Origin: Paraclostridium ghonii
GTDB lineage: Bacteria; Bacillota; Clostridia; Peptostreptococcales; Peptostreptococcaceae
Assembly: GCF_030815085.1 (NCBI RefSeq)
Contig: NZ_JAUSWG010000008.1
DNA length: 64,000 nt
Reading direction: 5' to 3' (one strand)
Numbering within the stretch: the stretch's first letter is position 1; every line of letters begins with the position of its first letter. The notes beneath the pieces were generated by a model. It was not told where the DNA came from. It saw only the letters and a program-made list of their open reading frames with translations, and did no database searches. The position numbers and the translations under genes were made by a program. This document shows, one piece after another, positions 22,976-31,785 of this stretch.

Positions 22976-24528
22976 TGAACAATAAAAGAATAGATGAAAG
23001 TGTATTAAAAAGTATAAAAGGGTATGAATCTAGAAAAGCATATAGTTTTGCATTTGAAAATCAACCAAAAGGAACAATTTTAGATTGTAACAGTGAGAAT
23101 ATAAAAAATAAGATAAAAAGAACTAAAGTTATAGATTCACTAAGGGAAGCTATAATAAAAGTTGGAGTAAAAGATGGAATGACAATATCTTTTCATCATC
23201 ATTTTAGAGCAGGTGATAAGTTAGTTATGATGGTAACTGATTTATTATCTGAAATGGGTATAAAAAATATTAGGATAGCTTCTAGTTCACTTGCAAGTTG
23301 TCATGGGGGATTAGTTGAACATATAAAAAATGGAGTTGTAAATAGAATTGAAAGTAGTGGGCTTAGAGGAAATCTAGCAAATGAAATATCTAAAGGTATA
23401 TTAGGAGAAAATCCAGCAGTTATAAGATCTCATGGTGGAAGAGCTAGAGCTATAGTTGAAGGAGACTTAAAAATAGATGTTGCATTTTTAGCAACTTCAT
23501 CATCGGACTGTATGGGAAATGCAAATGGAGTTAAAGGAAAATCAATCTGTGGATCCTTAGGATATGCAATGGTAGATGCTCAGTATGCAGATAAAGTAGT
23601 AGTAGTTACAGACACAATAGTTGACTACCCTAACTTTCCGCAAAGCATACCACAAACATTAGTTGATTATGTGGTAGTGGTAGATGAAATAGGAGATTCT
23701 AAAGGTATAATGTCTGGAGCTACTAGATTTACATCAAACCCTAAAGAACTTTTAATGGCAAAAAGAGTATTAGATGTAATGTTAGCCTCAGGTCTATTTA
23801 AAGATGGATTTTCTATGCAGACAGGTTCAGGAGGGGCATCACTTGCTGTTACTCGATTTGTAAAAGAAGAACTATTAAAACAAGGTATTAAATGTAGCTA
23901 TGCTTTAGGCGGTATAACAAAACCAATGGTAGAGTTACTAGAAGAAGGTTTAGTACAACAATTATATGATGTTCAAAGTTTTGATTTATTTGCGGCTGAA
24001 TCTGTAGGTAGAAATGAAAGACATGTAGAAGTTAGTGCTGATTTTTATGCAAACCCATTTAATAAATCAGCAGGTGTAAATAAATTAGATTTTGTTATAT
24101 TAAGTGCATTAGAAATTGATACTGACTTTAATGTAAACGTTATATCTGGATCTGATGGAGTTATAAGAGCTGCATCAGGAGGTCATAGTGATACAGCTGC
24201 AGCTGCAAAAGTATCTATATTAGTAGCTCCATTAACAAGGGGAAGAATATCAACAATAATAGATAAGGTTACAACTATCGTTACCCCAGGATCAACGGTA
24301 GATGTTGTAGTTACAGACTATGGGGTAGCGGTTAATCCTAATCGTGATGATTTAAAGGAAAAATTTATAAAAGCTGGGATAAACGTAGTAACGTTAGCTG
24401 AGTTAAGAAATATAGCAACTAGGTTACTAGGAACACCTAAGGAAATAGAGTTTACAGATGATGTAGTGGCTGTAATTGAGTATAGAGATGGAAGTATAAT
24501 TGATGTTGTTAAAAAAGTAAAGCAATAA
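22975..24528 (+). CDS. citF: Citrate lyase alpha subunit (citrate:acetyl-ACP transferase)
   Basis: The 517-residue protein is the expected CitF length. It contains GKSICGSLGYAMVDAQYADK and the glycine-rich QTGSGGASLAVT typical of the CoA-transferase-like alpha subunit, with HHHFRAGDKL near the start. It exchanges acetyl for citryl on the carrier protein. The ATG overlaps the citE stop in TAATG, so the three lyase subunits are translationally coupled. Confidence 0.94.
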   Translation: MNNKRIDESVLKSIKGYESRKAYSFAFENQPKGTILDCNSENIKNKIKRTKVIDSLREAIIKVGVKDGMTISFHHHFRAGDKLVMMVTDLLSEMGIKNIRIASSSLASCHGGLVEHIKNGVVNRIESSGLRGNLANEISKGILGENPAVIRSHGGRARAIVEGDLKIDVAFLATSSSDCMGNANGVKGKSICGSLGYAMVDAQYADKVVVVTDTIVDYPNFPQSIPQTLVDYVVVVDEIGDSKGIMSGATRFTSNPKELLMAKRVLDVMLASGLFKDGFSMQTGSGGASLAVTRFVKEELLKQGIKCSYALGGITKPMVELLEEGLVQQLYDVQSFDLFAAESVGRNERHVEVSADFYANPFNKSAGVNKLDFVILSALEIDTDFNVNVISGSDGVIRAASGGHSDTAAAAKVSILVAPLTRGRISTIIDKVTTIVTPGSTVDVVVTDYGVAVNPNRDDLKEKFIKAGINVVTLAELRNIATRLLGTPKEIEFTDDVVAVIEYRDGSIIDVVKKVKQ

Positions 24529-24599
24529 AACTATATTAATTTGTGGATATAAGTAATTTTATATCATATAAACATATAAAACTTGGAGGGGTCTGACTA

Positions 24600-25961
24600 A
24601 TGACAACAGTTGATGTAAAAAGTAAAAAAGAATCATCAGTAAAAGCATCTTTTAAGATGTTTGGTATGCCATGGCAAATATTTGCCGTTGTTACAGGGAT
24701 AGTTATATTCGCAATGTTAAAAGGTAAGTTGCCTGATAACTCTTTAGGAGCATTTGCACTACTTTACACTATAGGTATATTATTTGGAACTATAGGAGAC
24801 AGAATTCCTATATGGAAAGAATATGTTGGTGGTGGATCTATACTAGCATTTCTAGGATCATCATGGTTAGTATATATAGGATTTATACCAGAAAGTTCTG
24901 TTGAAACTGTAAAAATGTTTATGGATACAGCAGATTTTCTAGATCTATTTATAGCTGTATTAATAACAGGTTCCATATTAGCCGTTAATAGAAAATTATT
25001 ATTAAAAGCTTTTGCAGGTTATTTACCGGCAATACTAGGTGGAGTTTTTTGTGCATTTGTACTTGGAATATTAGGTGGGATGATATTTGGTATACCAGCT
25101 AGTCAGATTGCAACTTCTTACGTTCTTCCTATAATGGGTGGAGGAACAGGAGCAGGAGCAATACCTATGAGTGAAATATATGCAAGTGTAACAGGCGGAG
25201 ACCCAGGTAAATTCTTATCATTTGCATTATCAATACTAACTATAGCTAATATAGTAGCCATAATACTGGCAGCAATGTTAAATAAATTTGGAGAAACAAA
25301 AATAGGAGATAAGTTTAATGGTAAAGGAGAGCTTATAAGAAATGCAGAAGACTTATCAAAATTAGATGAAAAAGTAGAAGTAAAGGTTACTGCAAGAGAA
25401 GTTGCAGCAGGATTAATATTAGCAGCAACATTTTATGTTGCAGGAAATATATTAGGAGATATGGCTAAAATACCAGAGTTTACCCTATTTGGAGTAAATG
25501 TTAAAATAGAAATTCATAGATTTGCATGGATGGTTCTTTTAGTTGCAGCATGTAATGTATTAAATGTAATACCACTAGAGTTAAAAGAAGGGGCGAAAAA
25601 ATTACAAGGATTTTTCTCAAAGCAATTTTTATTAGTAATAATGGTTGGAGTAGGAATAGCATTAACAGATTTAGGAGAAATAATAGCTGCATTTACAATA
25701 TCTAATGTTGTTATAGCAACATTTATAGTTTTAGGAGCAATAATAGGTTCTGGAGTTATTGGATGGGTGGTTGGATTCTATCCAATAGAGACGGCTGTAA
25801 CAGCAGGTCTGTGTATGGCAAATAGAGGTGGATCAGGAGATTTAGCAGTATTAGGAGCTGCAAAACGTATGGATTTAATCTCATTTGCACAAATTTCCTC
25901 AAGGCTAGGCGGAGGAATGATGCTTGTAATAGCTAGTGTAATGTTTGGAATATTTTTCTAA
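24600..25961 (+). CDS. 2-hydroxycarboxylate transporter (CitS/CitP/MaeN family)
   Basis: The 453-residue protein has about 11 membrane helices and the two family signatures of reentrant loops: GGGTGAGAIPMSEIYA near residue 180 and NRGGSGDLAVLGAAKRM near 410, the latter followed by ISSRLGGG with the substrate-binding Arg. Members import citrate or malate with Na+ or H+, or exchange citrate for lactate or acetate. Its position inside the cit operon indicates citrate. A Na+ symporter would fit the Na+-pumping decarboxylase encoded downstream, but the coupling ion cannot be read from the sequence. GGAGGGG lies 8 bases before the ATG. Confidence 0.92.
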   Translation: MTTVDVKSKKESSVKASFKMFGMPWQIFAVVTGIVIFAMLKGKLPDNSLGAFALLYTIGILFGTIGDRIPIWKEYVGGGSILAFLGSSWLVYIGFIPESSVETVKMFMDTADFLDLFIAVLITGSILAVNRKLLLKAFAGYLPAILGGVFCAFVLGILGGMIFGIPASQIATSYVLPIMGGGTGAGAIPMSEIYASVTGGDPGKFLSFALSILTIANIVAIILAAMLNKFGETKIGDKFNGKGELIRNAEDLSKLDEKVEVKVTAREVAAGLILAATFYVAGNILGDMAKIPEFTLFGVNVKIEIHRFAWMVLLVAACNVLNVIPLELKEGAKKLQGFFSKQFLLVIMVGVGIALTDLGEIIAAFTISNVVIATFIVLGAIIGSGVIGWVVGFYPIETAVTAGLCMANRGGSGDLAVLGAAKRMDLISFAQISSRLGGGMMLVIASVMFGIFF

Positions 25962-26048
25962 TTATAAATTATAAAAGAGTGTTGTTTTAAACAATGCTCT
26001 TTTTTCAACATATTAAAATATAATTTAAATGTATAAGGAGAATAGATC

Positions 26049-26249
26049 ATGCCTAGTAAAAAAGGAAAAAACAATAAAGAACTTTTAAAAGAGATTAGAA
26101 GTGAAGGGATGTTTAAAGAGGCTGAAGATGTAGCTAATAAAAAAGTTAAATATACTATAGCTAGTGGAAAAGACGGAGCAATGATAGCTATTACATTATT
26201 TTTATTTATGGTAGGGTTTACTTTAATAAACAAAATATTTAATAATTAG
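26049..26249 (+). CDS. Small membrane protein within the citrate operon
   Basis: The 66-residue product has a basic, charged N-terminal half (MPSKKGKNNKELLKEIRSEG) and one membrane helix at about residues 45-63. GGAG lies 8 bases before the ATG and citC begins 15 bases after the stop, so it is a translated operon member. I do not recognise a family. A small subunit or regulator of the transporter encoded just upstream is an inference from position only. Confidence 0.7.
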   Translation: MPSKKGKNNKELLKEIRSEGMFKEAEDVANKKVKYTIASGKDGAMIAITLFLFMVGFTLINKIFNN

Positions 26250-26264
26250 ATTGAGAGGCGTTTA

Positions 26265-27293
26265 ATGTATTACAATATAGAGACTATAGATCTTAAGTCT
26301 AAACATGAATGTAGGGAAGTTGAAAACTTCTTAAGTAGATTTGATTTAAAGTATGAAGATGTAGATTATACAGTCGTATTAAAAGAGAATAAAGACATAA
26401 TTGCAACATGTTCTAAGCTAGGGAAAATATTAAAATGCTTTGCAGTAGATAATATGTACCAAGGAGAGGGAATTTCAAATATTTTGATATCTAATATAAC
26501 AAATAAACTATTTGAAGATGGAGTATATCATAACTATATATATACAAAACCAGAAAACGTATATTTATTTAAAAATTTAGGATATGGTTTAATTATAGAA
26601 ACAGATAAAGTGAGTTTACTAGAGACTGGAAATAAAAAAATAGAAAATACTTTATCAGAGTTAATAAAAAAGTATAATATCGATACAACCAAAGAGTATG
26701 CTTCTTTAGTTATGAATTGTAACCCATTTACTTTAGGGCATAGATATTTAATAGAAAAAGCAGCTAATGAAAATCAAAATGTTATAGTTTTTTTAGTAGA
26801 GGAAGATAAATCAGTATTTCCATTTAAAACTAGATTTGAATTAGTTAAAAATGGAGTTAAAGATTTAAATAATGTATTAGTTGTAGAAAGCAGTGAGTAT
26901 ATAATTTCAACTGCTACCTTTCCAACCTATTTTTTAAAAGAAAGTGATGATAGTTTAAAAGAATACACTAAAATTGATTGCAATATATTTGGGAAATATT
27001 TTGCGAGAAAATTTAATATTAAATCAAGGTATGTTGGTAGTGAAAATTCATGTATAGTAACAAATGCGTATAATTTAAGTTTAAAAGAAATACTACCGAA
27101 GTATGATGTTGATGTTAAGATAATAGATAGAAAGCAATATGATAATAAAGATATAAGTGCATCAAAAGTAAGGAAATTACTATGCCAAGATAAAATAGAA
27201 GAAATTAAAAATATTGTACCTAATTTGACATATGATTTTTTACTTAGTGAAGAAGGGGAAAAAATAAGAAATGAAATTAAACGAAATAGATGA
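26265..27293 (+). CDS. citC: [Citrate (pro-3S)-lyase] ligase
   Basis: The 342-residue protein joins an N-terminal GNAT-like domain (residues 1-125) to a nucleotidyltransferase domain with the phosphopantetheine adenylyltransferase-like motif NCNPFTLGHRYLIEKA (H-x-G-H variant T-L-G-H) and a C-terminal SASKVRKLL. It acetylates the thiol of the CitD prosthetic group using ATP and acetate, switching the lyase on. It overlaps the next gene by 23 bases. Confidence 0.93.
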   Translation: MYYNIETIDLKSKHECREVENFLSRFDLKYEDVDYTVVLKENKDIIATCSKLGKILKCFAVDNMYQGEGISNILISNITNKLFEDGVYHNYIYTKPENVYLFKNLGYGLIIETDKVSLLETGNKKIENTLSELIKKYNIDTTKEYASLVMNCNPFTLGHRYLIEKAANENQNVIVFLVEEDKSVFPFKTRFELVKNGVKDLNNVLVVESSEYIISTATFPTYFLKESDDSLKEYTKIDCNIFGKYFARKFNIKSRYVGSENSCIVTNAYNLSLKEILPKYDVDVKIIDRKQYDNKDISASKVRKLLCQDKIEEIKNIVPNLTYDFLLSEEGEKIRNEIKRNR

Positions 27294-28638
27294 ATTTTTA
27301 TTAGATAGAGAAAAAAGAGTGAAATTTCAAGAAAATTTACTTAAAGATAATAATAAATATACACTAGTAACCGTGAGAGTAAATTATCCTGGTTTAGAAA
27401 AATCAAATTTTATAACGGATGAAATACAAGGTATAATAAGTAATGAAATAAGCGAAGTATGTGAAGATTTAATAATTTTTAAAAAAGAATATAAAAGTTT
27501 AGAAGGTTGTATAACTCATTTTTTGATTGATTTAAATCTTTTGAAAACTAAAGAGTTAATGATTAATATTGAAGAAAATCATATTTTAGGTAGATGTGTT
27601 GATATAGATGTATATGAAATGAATGAAAATAAAATAGTTACGATATCGCGTAAGGATTTAAATAAAAAAAATAGAAAGTGCTTTTTATGTGAACTAGATG
27701 CAAATATTTGCTCTAGAAACCAAAGTCATAGCATAAATGAAATAAAGTTATATTTTGAAAATAAATATAAAGAATACATAGCGTATTTAAGAGAAAGAGA
27801 TAATATCGCATCAAAGTTATCCAAAATAGCTTTAAAGTCTATAATAGCAGAAGTTTCAACTTACCCTTCTTTTGGGTTAGTATCTCCAGTAAGTAGTGGA
27901 GCTCACAATGATATGGATTATTATACTTTTTTAGAAAGTGGGTTTGCAATAGAGTCATATTTAAAACAAATGGCTAAATATGGATATTCATATAACAATA
28001 CAGATGATATTTTTAGAAAAATAAGAAAAGTAGGAATAAAAGCAGAAGAAGAAATGTTTAAAGCGACAAAAGGTGTAAACACCCATAAGGGAATGATATT
28101 TCTAATGGGGATAGTAATAGCTAGTATTTCAAAAAATATTTATATTAGACAACCTTTTGAAAACACACAAAAAATAATGAAAGATATGGTTGAAGATATA
28201 TTAGATGATTTTAAAGACTTAGATACTAAAGAAAAATTAAGCCATGGAGAAAAGCTATATATAAAATATGGATTTACAGGGGTAAGAGGTCAAGTAAAGG
28301 GTGGATTAGATTTTATATTTAATAACATATTAATAGAATATAAAAAATTAAATTTAAAAGGAAATGATCTGTACTCACATACATTATTAATGTTAATGAG
28401 TATAGTACAAGACAGTACTATTGTGTACAGACATAATATAGACACTTTAAAAAAGGTACAAAAAGACTGCGAAAATATATTGAAATTAGGTGGAATGAAT
28501 ACTGATAAAGGTAAAAAATTAGCGTTTGAATTGGAAAAAGAATATATAGAAAAATATATAAGTCCTGGAGGTAGTGCAGATTTATTAGCGATAGTTATTT
28601 TTTTGGGGGAAGTTTACGATATATTTTACAAAATATAG
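27271..28638 (+). CDS. citXG: Fused CitX-CitG: prosthetic group transferase and triphosphoribosyl-dephospho-CoA synthase
   Basis: Residues 1-165 match CitX (apo-citrate lyase phosphoribosyl-dephospho-CoA transferase), with the motif GRCVDIDVY and the Cys-rich CFLCELDANICSRNQSHS. Residues 175-455 match CitG, with LVSPVSSGAHNDMDYYTF, THKGMIFLMG and LMSIVQDSTIVYRH. Separate citX and citG are common; fusions are known in other citrate fermenters. It makes and attaches the CitD cofactor. The end of the gene lies inside a terminator hairpin. Confidence 0.9.
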   Translation: MKLNEIDEFLLDREKRVKFQENLLKDNNKYTLVTVRVNYPGLEKSNFITDEIQGIISNEISEVCEDLIIFKKEYKSLEGCITHFLIDLNLLKTKELMINIEENHILGRCVDIDVYEMNENKIVTISRKDLNKKNRKCFLCELDANICSRNQSHSINEIKLYFENKYKEYIAYLRERDNIASKLSKIALKSIIAEVSTYPSFGLVSPVSSGAHNDMDYYTFLESGFAIESYLKQMAKYGYSYNNTDDIFRKIRKVGIKAEEEMFKATKGVNTHKGMIFLMGIVIASISKNIYIRQPFENTQKIMKDMVEDILDDFKDLDTKEKLSHGEKLYIKYGFTGVRGQVKGGLDFIFNNILIEYKKLNLKGNDLYSHTLLMLMSIVQDSTIVYRHNIDTLKKVQKDCENILKLGGMNTDKGKKLAFELEKEYIEKYISPGGSADLLAIVIFLGEVYDIFYKI

Positions 28639-28666
28639 GGTGTTATTAAACACCCTATATTTCTTT
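28633..28666. terminator. Bidirectional terminator overlapping two gene ends
   Basis: ATATAGGGTGTT (28633-28644) pairs with AACACCCTATAT (28649-28660), with T runs on both sides. The stem includes the citXG stop codon and the last codons of the convergent GntR gene. Confidence 0.8.
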
Positions 28667-29332
28667 TAAAACTACAGATAATGAATCTTTTAAATGCTTT
28701 TTTATAAGTTCTTCAGCGGCTGTTCTATCTTTATTTACAATAGCTTCTAAAATTTTTTTATGCTCAGAGATTGCACTTTTTCTTCTAGTCTCGTCCAGTA
28801 TTGAGATATTTCTAAAATGATGTAAGTAGTCATTTAGCTGAGAAATCATCAAAGGAAGTCTATTCATTTTACTAGCTTTATATATACAAGTATTAAACTC
28901 TTTAAATAGACACTGAACTTCTTCTAAGTCTCCTTCAGAATTTTTCATTTCTGTTAAATCTAATAATTTTTTTATTTGACATATTTCATCTTCAGTAATA
29001 TTATCTATAGTGTTATTGATAACTAAAATTTCTAAGGCTTCTCTTATTTTATAAACTTCTAAAGCATCATCTTTATTAACGTTTTTTACAACTACTCCAT
29101 ACTTTGGGATATATTCAACCAATTCCTCTGATTGAAGTCTTTTTAAGGCTTCGCGTATAGGAGTTCTACTAATTTTAAGTTTATCTGCATATTCCTTTTC
29201 AATAATACGTTCACCAACTGGTATTTTGCCAGTTATTATTGTTGTTCTTAAACTTTCATAAACAACATCTCTTAAAGGTTTATTTTGAGAAAAATCTGTA
29301 TTGCTTACGAGTTCATCAATCCAGTTATACAT
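28655..29332 (-). CDS. GntR-family regulator, FCD subfamily, divergent from oadA
   Basis: The 225-residue protein has a winged helix (residues about 18-85, with GERIIEKEYADKLKISRTPIREALKRL) and an FCD domain with SEHKKILEAI and KKHLKDS supplying the usual His ligands. It is the same length as the regulator at 20868 but clearly diverged. It faces the oxaloacetate decarboxylase operon across a 325-base divergent region and is convergent with the citrate lyase operon. It is a candidate CitO-like regulator. AAAGGT precedes the ATG. Confidence 0.88.
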   Translation of the reverse strand: MYNWIDELVSNTDFSQNKPLRDVVYESLRTTIITGKIPVGERIIEKEYADKLKISRTPIREALKRLQSEELVEYIPKYGVVVKNVNKDDALEVYKIREALEILVINNTIDNITEDEICQIKKLLDLTEMKNSEGDLEEVQCLFKEFNTCIYKASKMNRLPLMISQLNDYLHHFRNISILDETRRKSAISEHKKILEAIVNKDRTAAEELIKKHLKDSLSVVLKEI

Positions 29333-29657
29333 AAGTTCTACCTTTCGAATTAAAATATGAAAATGTTTTCTATATTTTAAATTTTAACTTAAAAAAACAA
29401 AAATACCAATACTTAATAAAGAAAAATAGACAAAAAATTTAATAAAGTTAACAAGTTAAGACAGTTTGTTACTATATAAAAATAAATCAAATGAGTTAAA
29501 GGCTTAATAAAAAGACTACCTATTAAAAAAATGCACTAAAAAAACATTGAAAAAGATTAAAAGTACTTTAGAAATTAAATAAAAGAGTATATAATATAGA
29601 TGAGGTAAATTTTACATGGTATATATATTTTTATAATTTTAGGAGAGTGATGATACA
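29333..29657. promoter_or_regulatory. Divergent control region between GntR and oadA, with cre-like site
   Basis: A 16-base site at 29357-29372 (ATGAAAATGTTTTCTA) fits the CcpA cre consensus WTGNAANCGNWNNCWW with a single mismatch (T for C at the central CG) and lies 25 bases upstream of the GntR start. The oadA promoter is read as TTTAGA (29567-29572), 17 bases, TATAAT (29590-29595). Catabolite repression of citrate genes by CcpA is well known in Firmicutes; binding here is inferred. Confidence 0.5.
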
Positions 29658-31058
29658 GTGAATCAGTTAAAAATAACTGAAACAGCATTAAGGGATGGGC
29701 ATCAGTCTTTAATTGCGACAAGGTTAACCACAGAAGAAATACTACCTATATTAGAAACTATGGACAAGGTAGGGTATCACTCTATGGAAGTTTGGGGTGG
29801 AGCTACATTTGATGCATGCATACGTTTTCTAAATGAAGACCCATGGGAAAGATTAAGGGAAATAAGAAAAAGAGTAAAAAATACTAAATTACAAATGCTT
29901 TTAAGAGGACAAAATCTTCTTGGATATAGAAACTATGCGGATGACTTAGTTGATAAGTTTATTAAACTTTCATTGGAAAACGGTATTGATATAATAAGAG
30001 TATTTGATGCATTAAATGATGTTAGAAATCTTGAGGCATCTATGAAAGCTATTAAAAAGTATGGAGGGCATTGTCAGTGTGCAATTTCTTATACTACAAG
30101 TGATGTTCACACAACAGAGTATTATTTAGAACTATTAAAAAGTATGGAAGCTATGGGAGCAGACTCTATATGTATAAAAGATATGGCAGGGGTCTTAACT
30201 CCATATAATGCTTATGATTTAGTTAAAAAAATGAAATCTATAAGTAACCTACCAATTGAATTACATACACATTGTACTAGTGGGATAGCAGATATGATAT
30301 ATATGAAGGCCGTTGAAGCTGGAGTGGACATAATAGATACTGCAATATCTCCATTTTCAGGAGGAACATCTCAACCTCCAACAGAATCCCTAGCTGTAAC
30401 ATTTAGTGAAATGGAAAGAAATCCAGGATTAAATATGGATGCTTTACTAGAAACTGCTGAATATTTTAAGCCTATAAGAGATACGTACATGGAAAAGGGG
30501 ACTTTAAACCCTAAAGTTTTATTAACAGAACCTCAAACTTTAAACTATAAGGTTCCAGGAGGAATGCTTTCTAACTTACTTTCTCAATTAAAGCAACAAA
30601 ATGCAACACAAAAGTACGAGGATGTATTAAAAGAAGTTCCAAGAGTTAGAGCAGACCTTGGATATCCACCATTAGTTACACCTATGAGCCAAATGGTAGG
30701 AACCCAAGCATTATTTAATGTACTATCTGGAGAGAGATATAAATTAATTCCAAAGGAAATAAAAGATTATGTAAAAGGGCAATACGGAAAAGCTCCAGCA
30801 CCTATAGATGAAGAAGTTAAGAAAAAAATAATAGGTGAAGAAGAAGTTATAACTATAAGACCAGCAGATCTTTTAGAACCAGAATTTGAGAAGATAAAAT
30901 CTGAAGCGGGTAATTTAGCTAAGTGTGATGAAGATGTATTAACTTATGCACTATTCCCACAAGTAGCCCCTAACTTCTTAGAAAGTAAATACAATCCAAA
31001 AAAAGAAGAAGAGTTAAGTGAAGAAAATAAAGTTCACTATATAACAGTAACTATGTAG
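29658..31058 (+). CDS. oadA: Oxaloacetate decarboxylase alpha subunit, carboxyltransferase domain
   Basis: The 466-residue protein has the HMGL-like TIM barrel with TALRDGHQSL binding metal, the catalytic Lys in ICIKDMAG, metal His in ELHTHCTSG, and the PYC_OADA helical region to residue 460. It ends without the biotinyl domain that many OadA proteins carry; that domain is a separate gene at 31409. It transfers the carboxyl group of oxaloacetate to biotin, releasing pyruvate. The start is GTG at 29658 with AGGAGAGTG upstream. First gene of oadA-oadG-carrier-oadB. Confidence 0.94.
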   Translation: MNQLKITETALRDGHQSLIATRLTTEEILPILETMDKVGYHSMEVWGGATFDACIRFLNEDPWERLREIRKRVKNTKLQMLLRGQNLLGYRNYADDLVDKFIKLSLENGIDIIRVFDALNDVRNLEASMKAIKKYGGHCQCAISYTTSDVHTTEYYLELLKSMEAMGADSICIKDMAGVLTPYNAYDLVKKMKSISNLPIELHTHCTSGIADMIYMKAVEAGVDIIDTAISPFSGGTSQPPTESLAVTFSEMERNPGLNMDALLETAEYFKPIRDTYMEKGTLNPKVLLTEPQTLNYKVPGGMLSNLLSQLKQQNATQKYEDVLKEVPRVRADLGYPPLVTPMSQMVGTQALFNVLSGERYKLIPKEIKDYVKGQYGKAPAPIDEEVKKKIIGEEEVITIRPADLLEPEFEKIKSEAGNLAKCDEDVLTYALFPQVAPNFLESKYNPKKEEELSEENKVHYITVTM

Positions 31059-31075
31059 AAAATGGGTGATAATTA

Positions 31076-31372
31076 ATGTTTGGTAATGAAATAAGTATAA
31101 TGGAAGCTATCAATATAACTATATCGAGTATGACCATAGTATTTTTAACTTTAATATTGATATCTCTTGTGTTATCTTCATTTAAATATATATTTAAAGC
31201 AAAACCGCAAGTAGAAAAAATAGTTAAAAATGATACATCAAAATTAAAAGAAGATTTTGAAGAAGATGATGAAGAAGATAAAATAGTAGTTGCAATTGCT
31301 GCATCTATAATGGCTGGAGAAGGGAAGATAAATCCTAATCTCCATGTAAAGAGAATAACTAGAATAAAGTAA
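31076..31372 (+). CDS. oadG: Oxaloacetate decarboxylase gamma subunit
   Basis: The 98-residue protein has one N-terminal membrane helix (residues about 12-35), an acidic stretch EEDDEEDKIV, and the A-I-A-A-S-I-M-A-G motif typical of OadG/MmdD-type subunits. The subunit anchors and assembles the complex and helps the decarboxylation step. It sits between oadA and the carrier gene. Confidence 0.85.
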   Translation: MFGNEISIMEAINITISSMTIVFLTLILISLVLSSFKYIFKAKPQVEKIVKNDTSKLKEDFEEDDEEDKIVVAIAASIMAGEGKINPNLHVKRITRIK

Positions 31373-31408
31373 TCAATACAAACAAGTAACTTTTAAGGAG
31401 AGATAAAA

Positions 31409-31759
31409 ATGAGTGCTAAAACATACAATATAACATTAAATGGAAAAGTTTATGAAGTTGAAATAGAAGAGGTAAAAAAAGGAGAGAAACCACAGCCTAC
31501 AATTCAAAAACAAGCACCACAGCCTAAGAAGGAAGCTACAGGATCAGGCGAAACTATAGAAGCACCAATGCCAGGAACTATAGTGAATGTAATGGTTAAA
31601 AATGGAGAGCAAGTAAAGAAAGGTCAAGTGGTAGCTATACTTGAAGCTATGAAAATGGAAAATGAAATAGTATCTCCAGTAGATGGAAGAGTTGTGTCTG
31701 TTGATGTAGAAAAGGGTCAAAATGTAAACCTTGGTGATAGCTTAGTACAAATAGGATAA
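31409..31759 (+). CDS. Biotin carrier protein of the decarboxylase
   Basis: The 116-residue protein has a short N-terminal strand region, a flexible Pro/Gln/Lys linker (residues 26-47) and a biotinyl domain with the biotinylated Lys82 in EAMKMENE. It shuttles the carboxyl group from OadA to OadB. Separate carriers of this type occur in Na+-pumping glutaconyl-CoA and methylmalonyl-CoA decarboxylases, but the neighbours here fix its role as oxaloacetate decarboxylase. AAGGAGAG precedes the ATG. Confidence 0.93.
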   Translation: MSAKTYNITLNGKVYEVEIEEVKKGEKPQPTIQKQAPQPKKEATGSGETIEAPMPGTIVNVMVKNGEQVKKGQVVAILEAMKMENEIVSPVDGRVVSVDVEKGQNVNLGDSLVQIG

Positions 31760-31785
31760 TCGTATAGAAAATAGGGGGCGTTACT

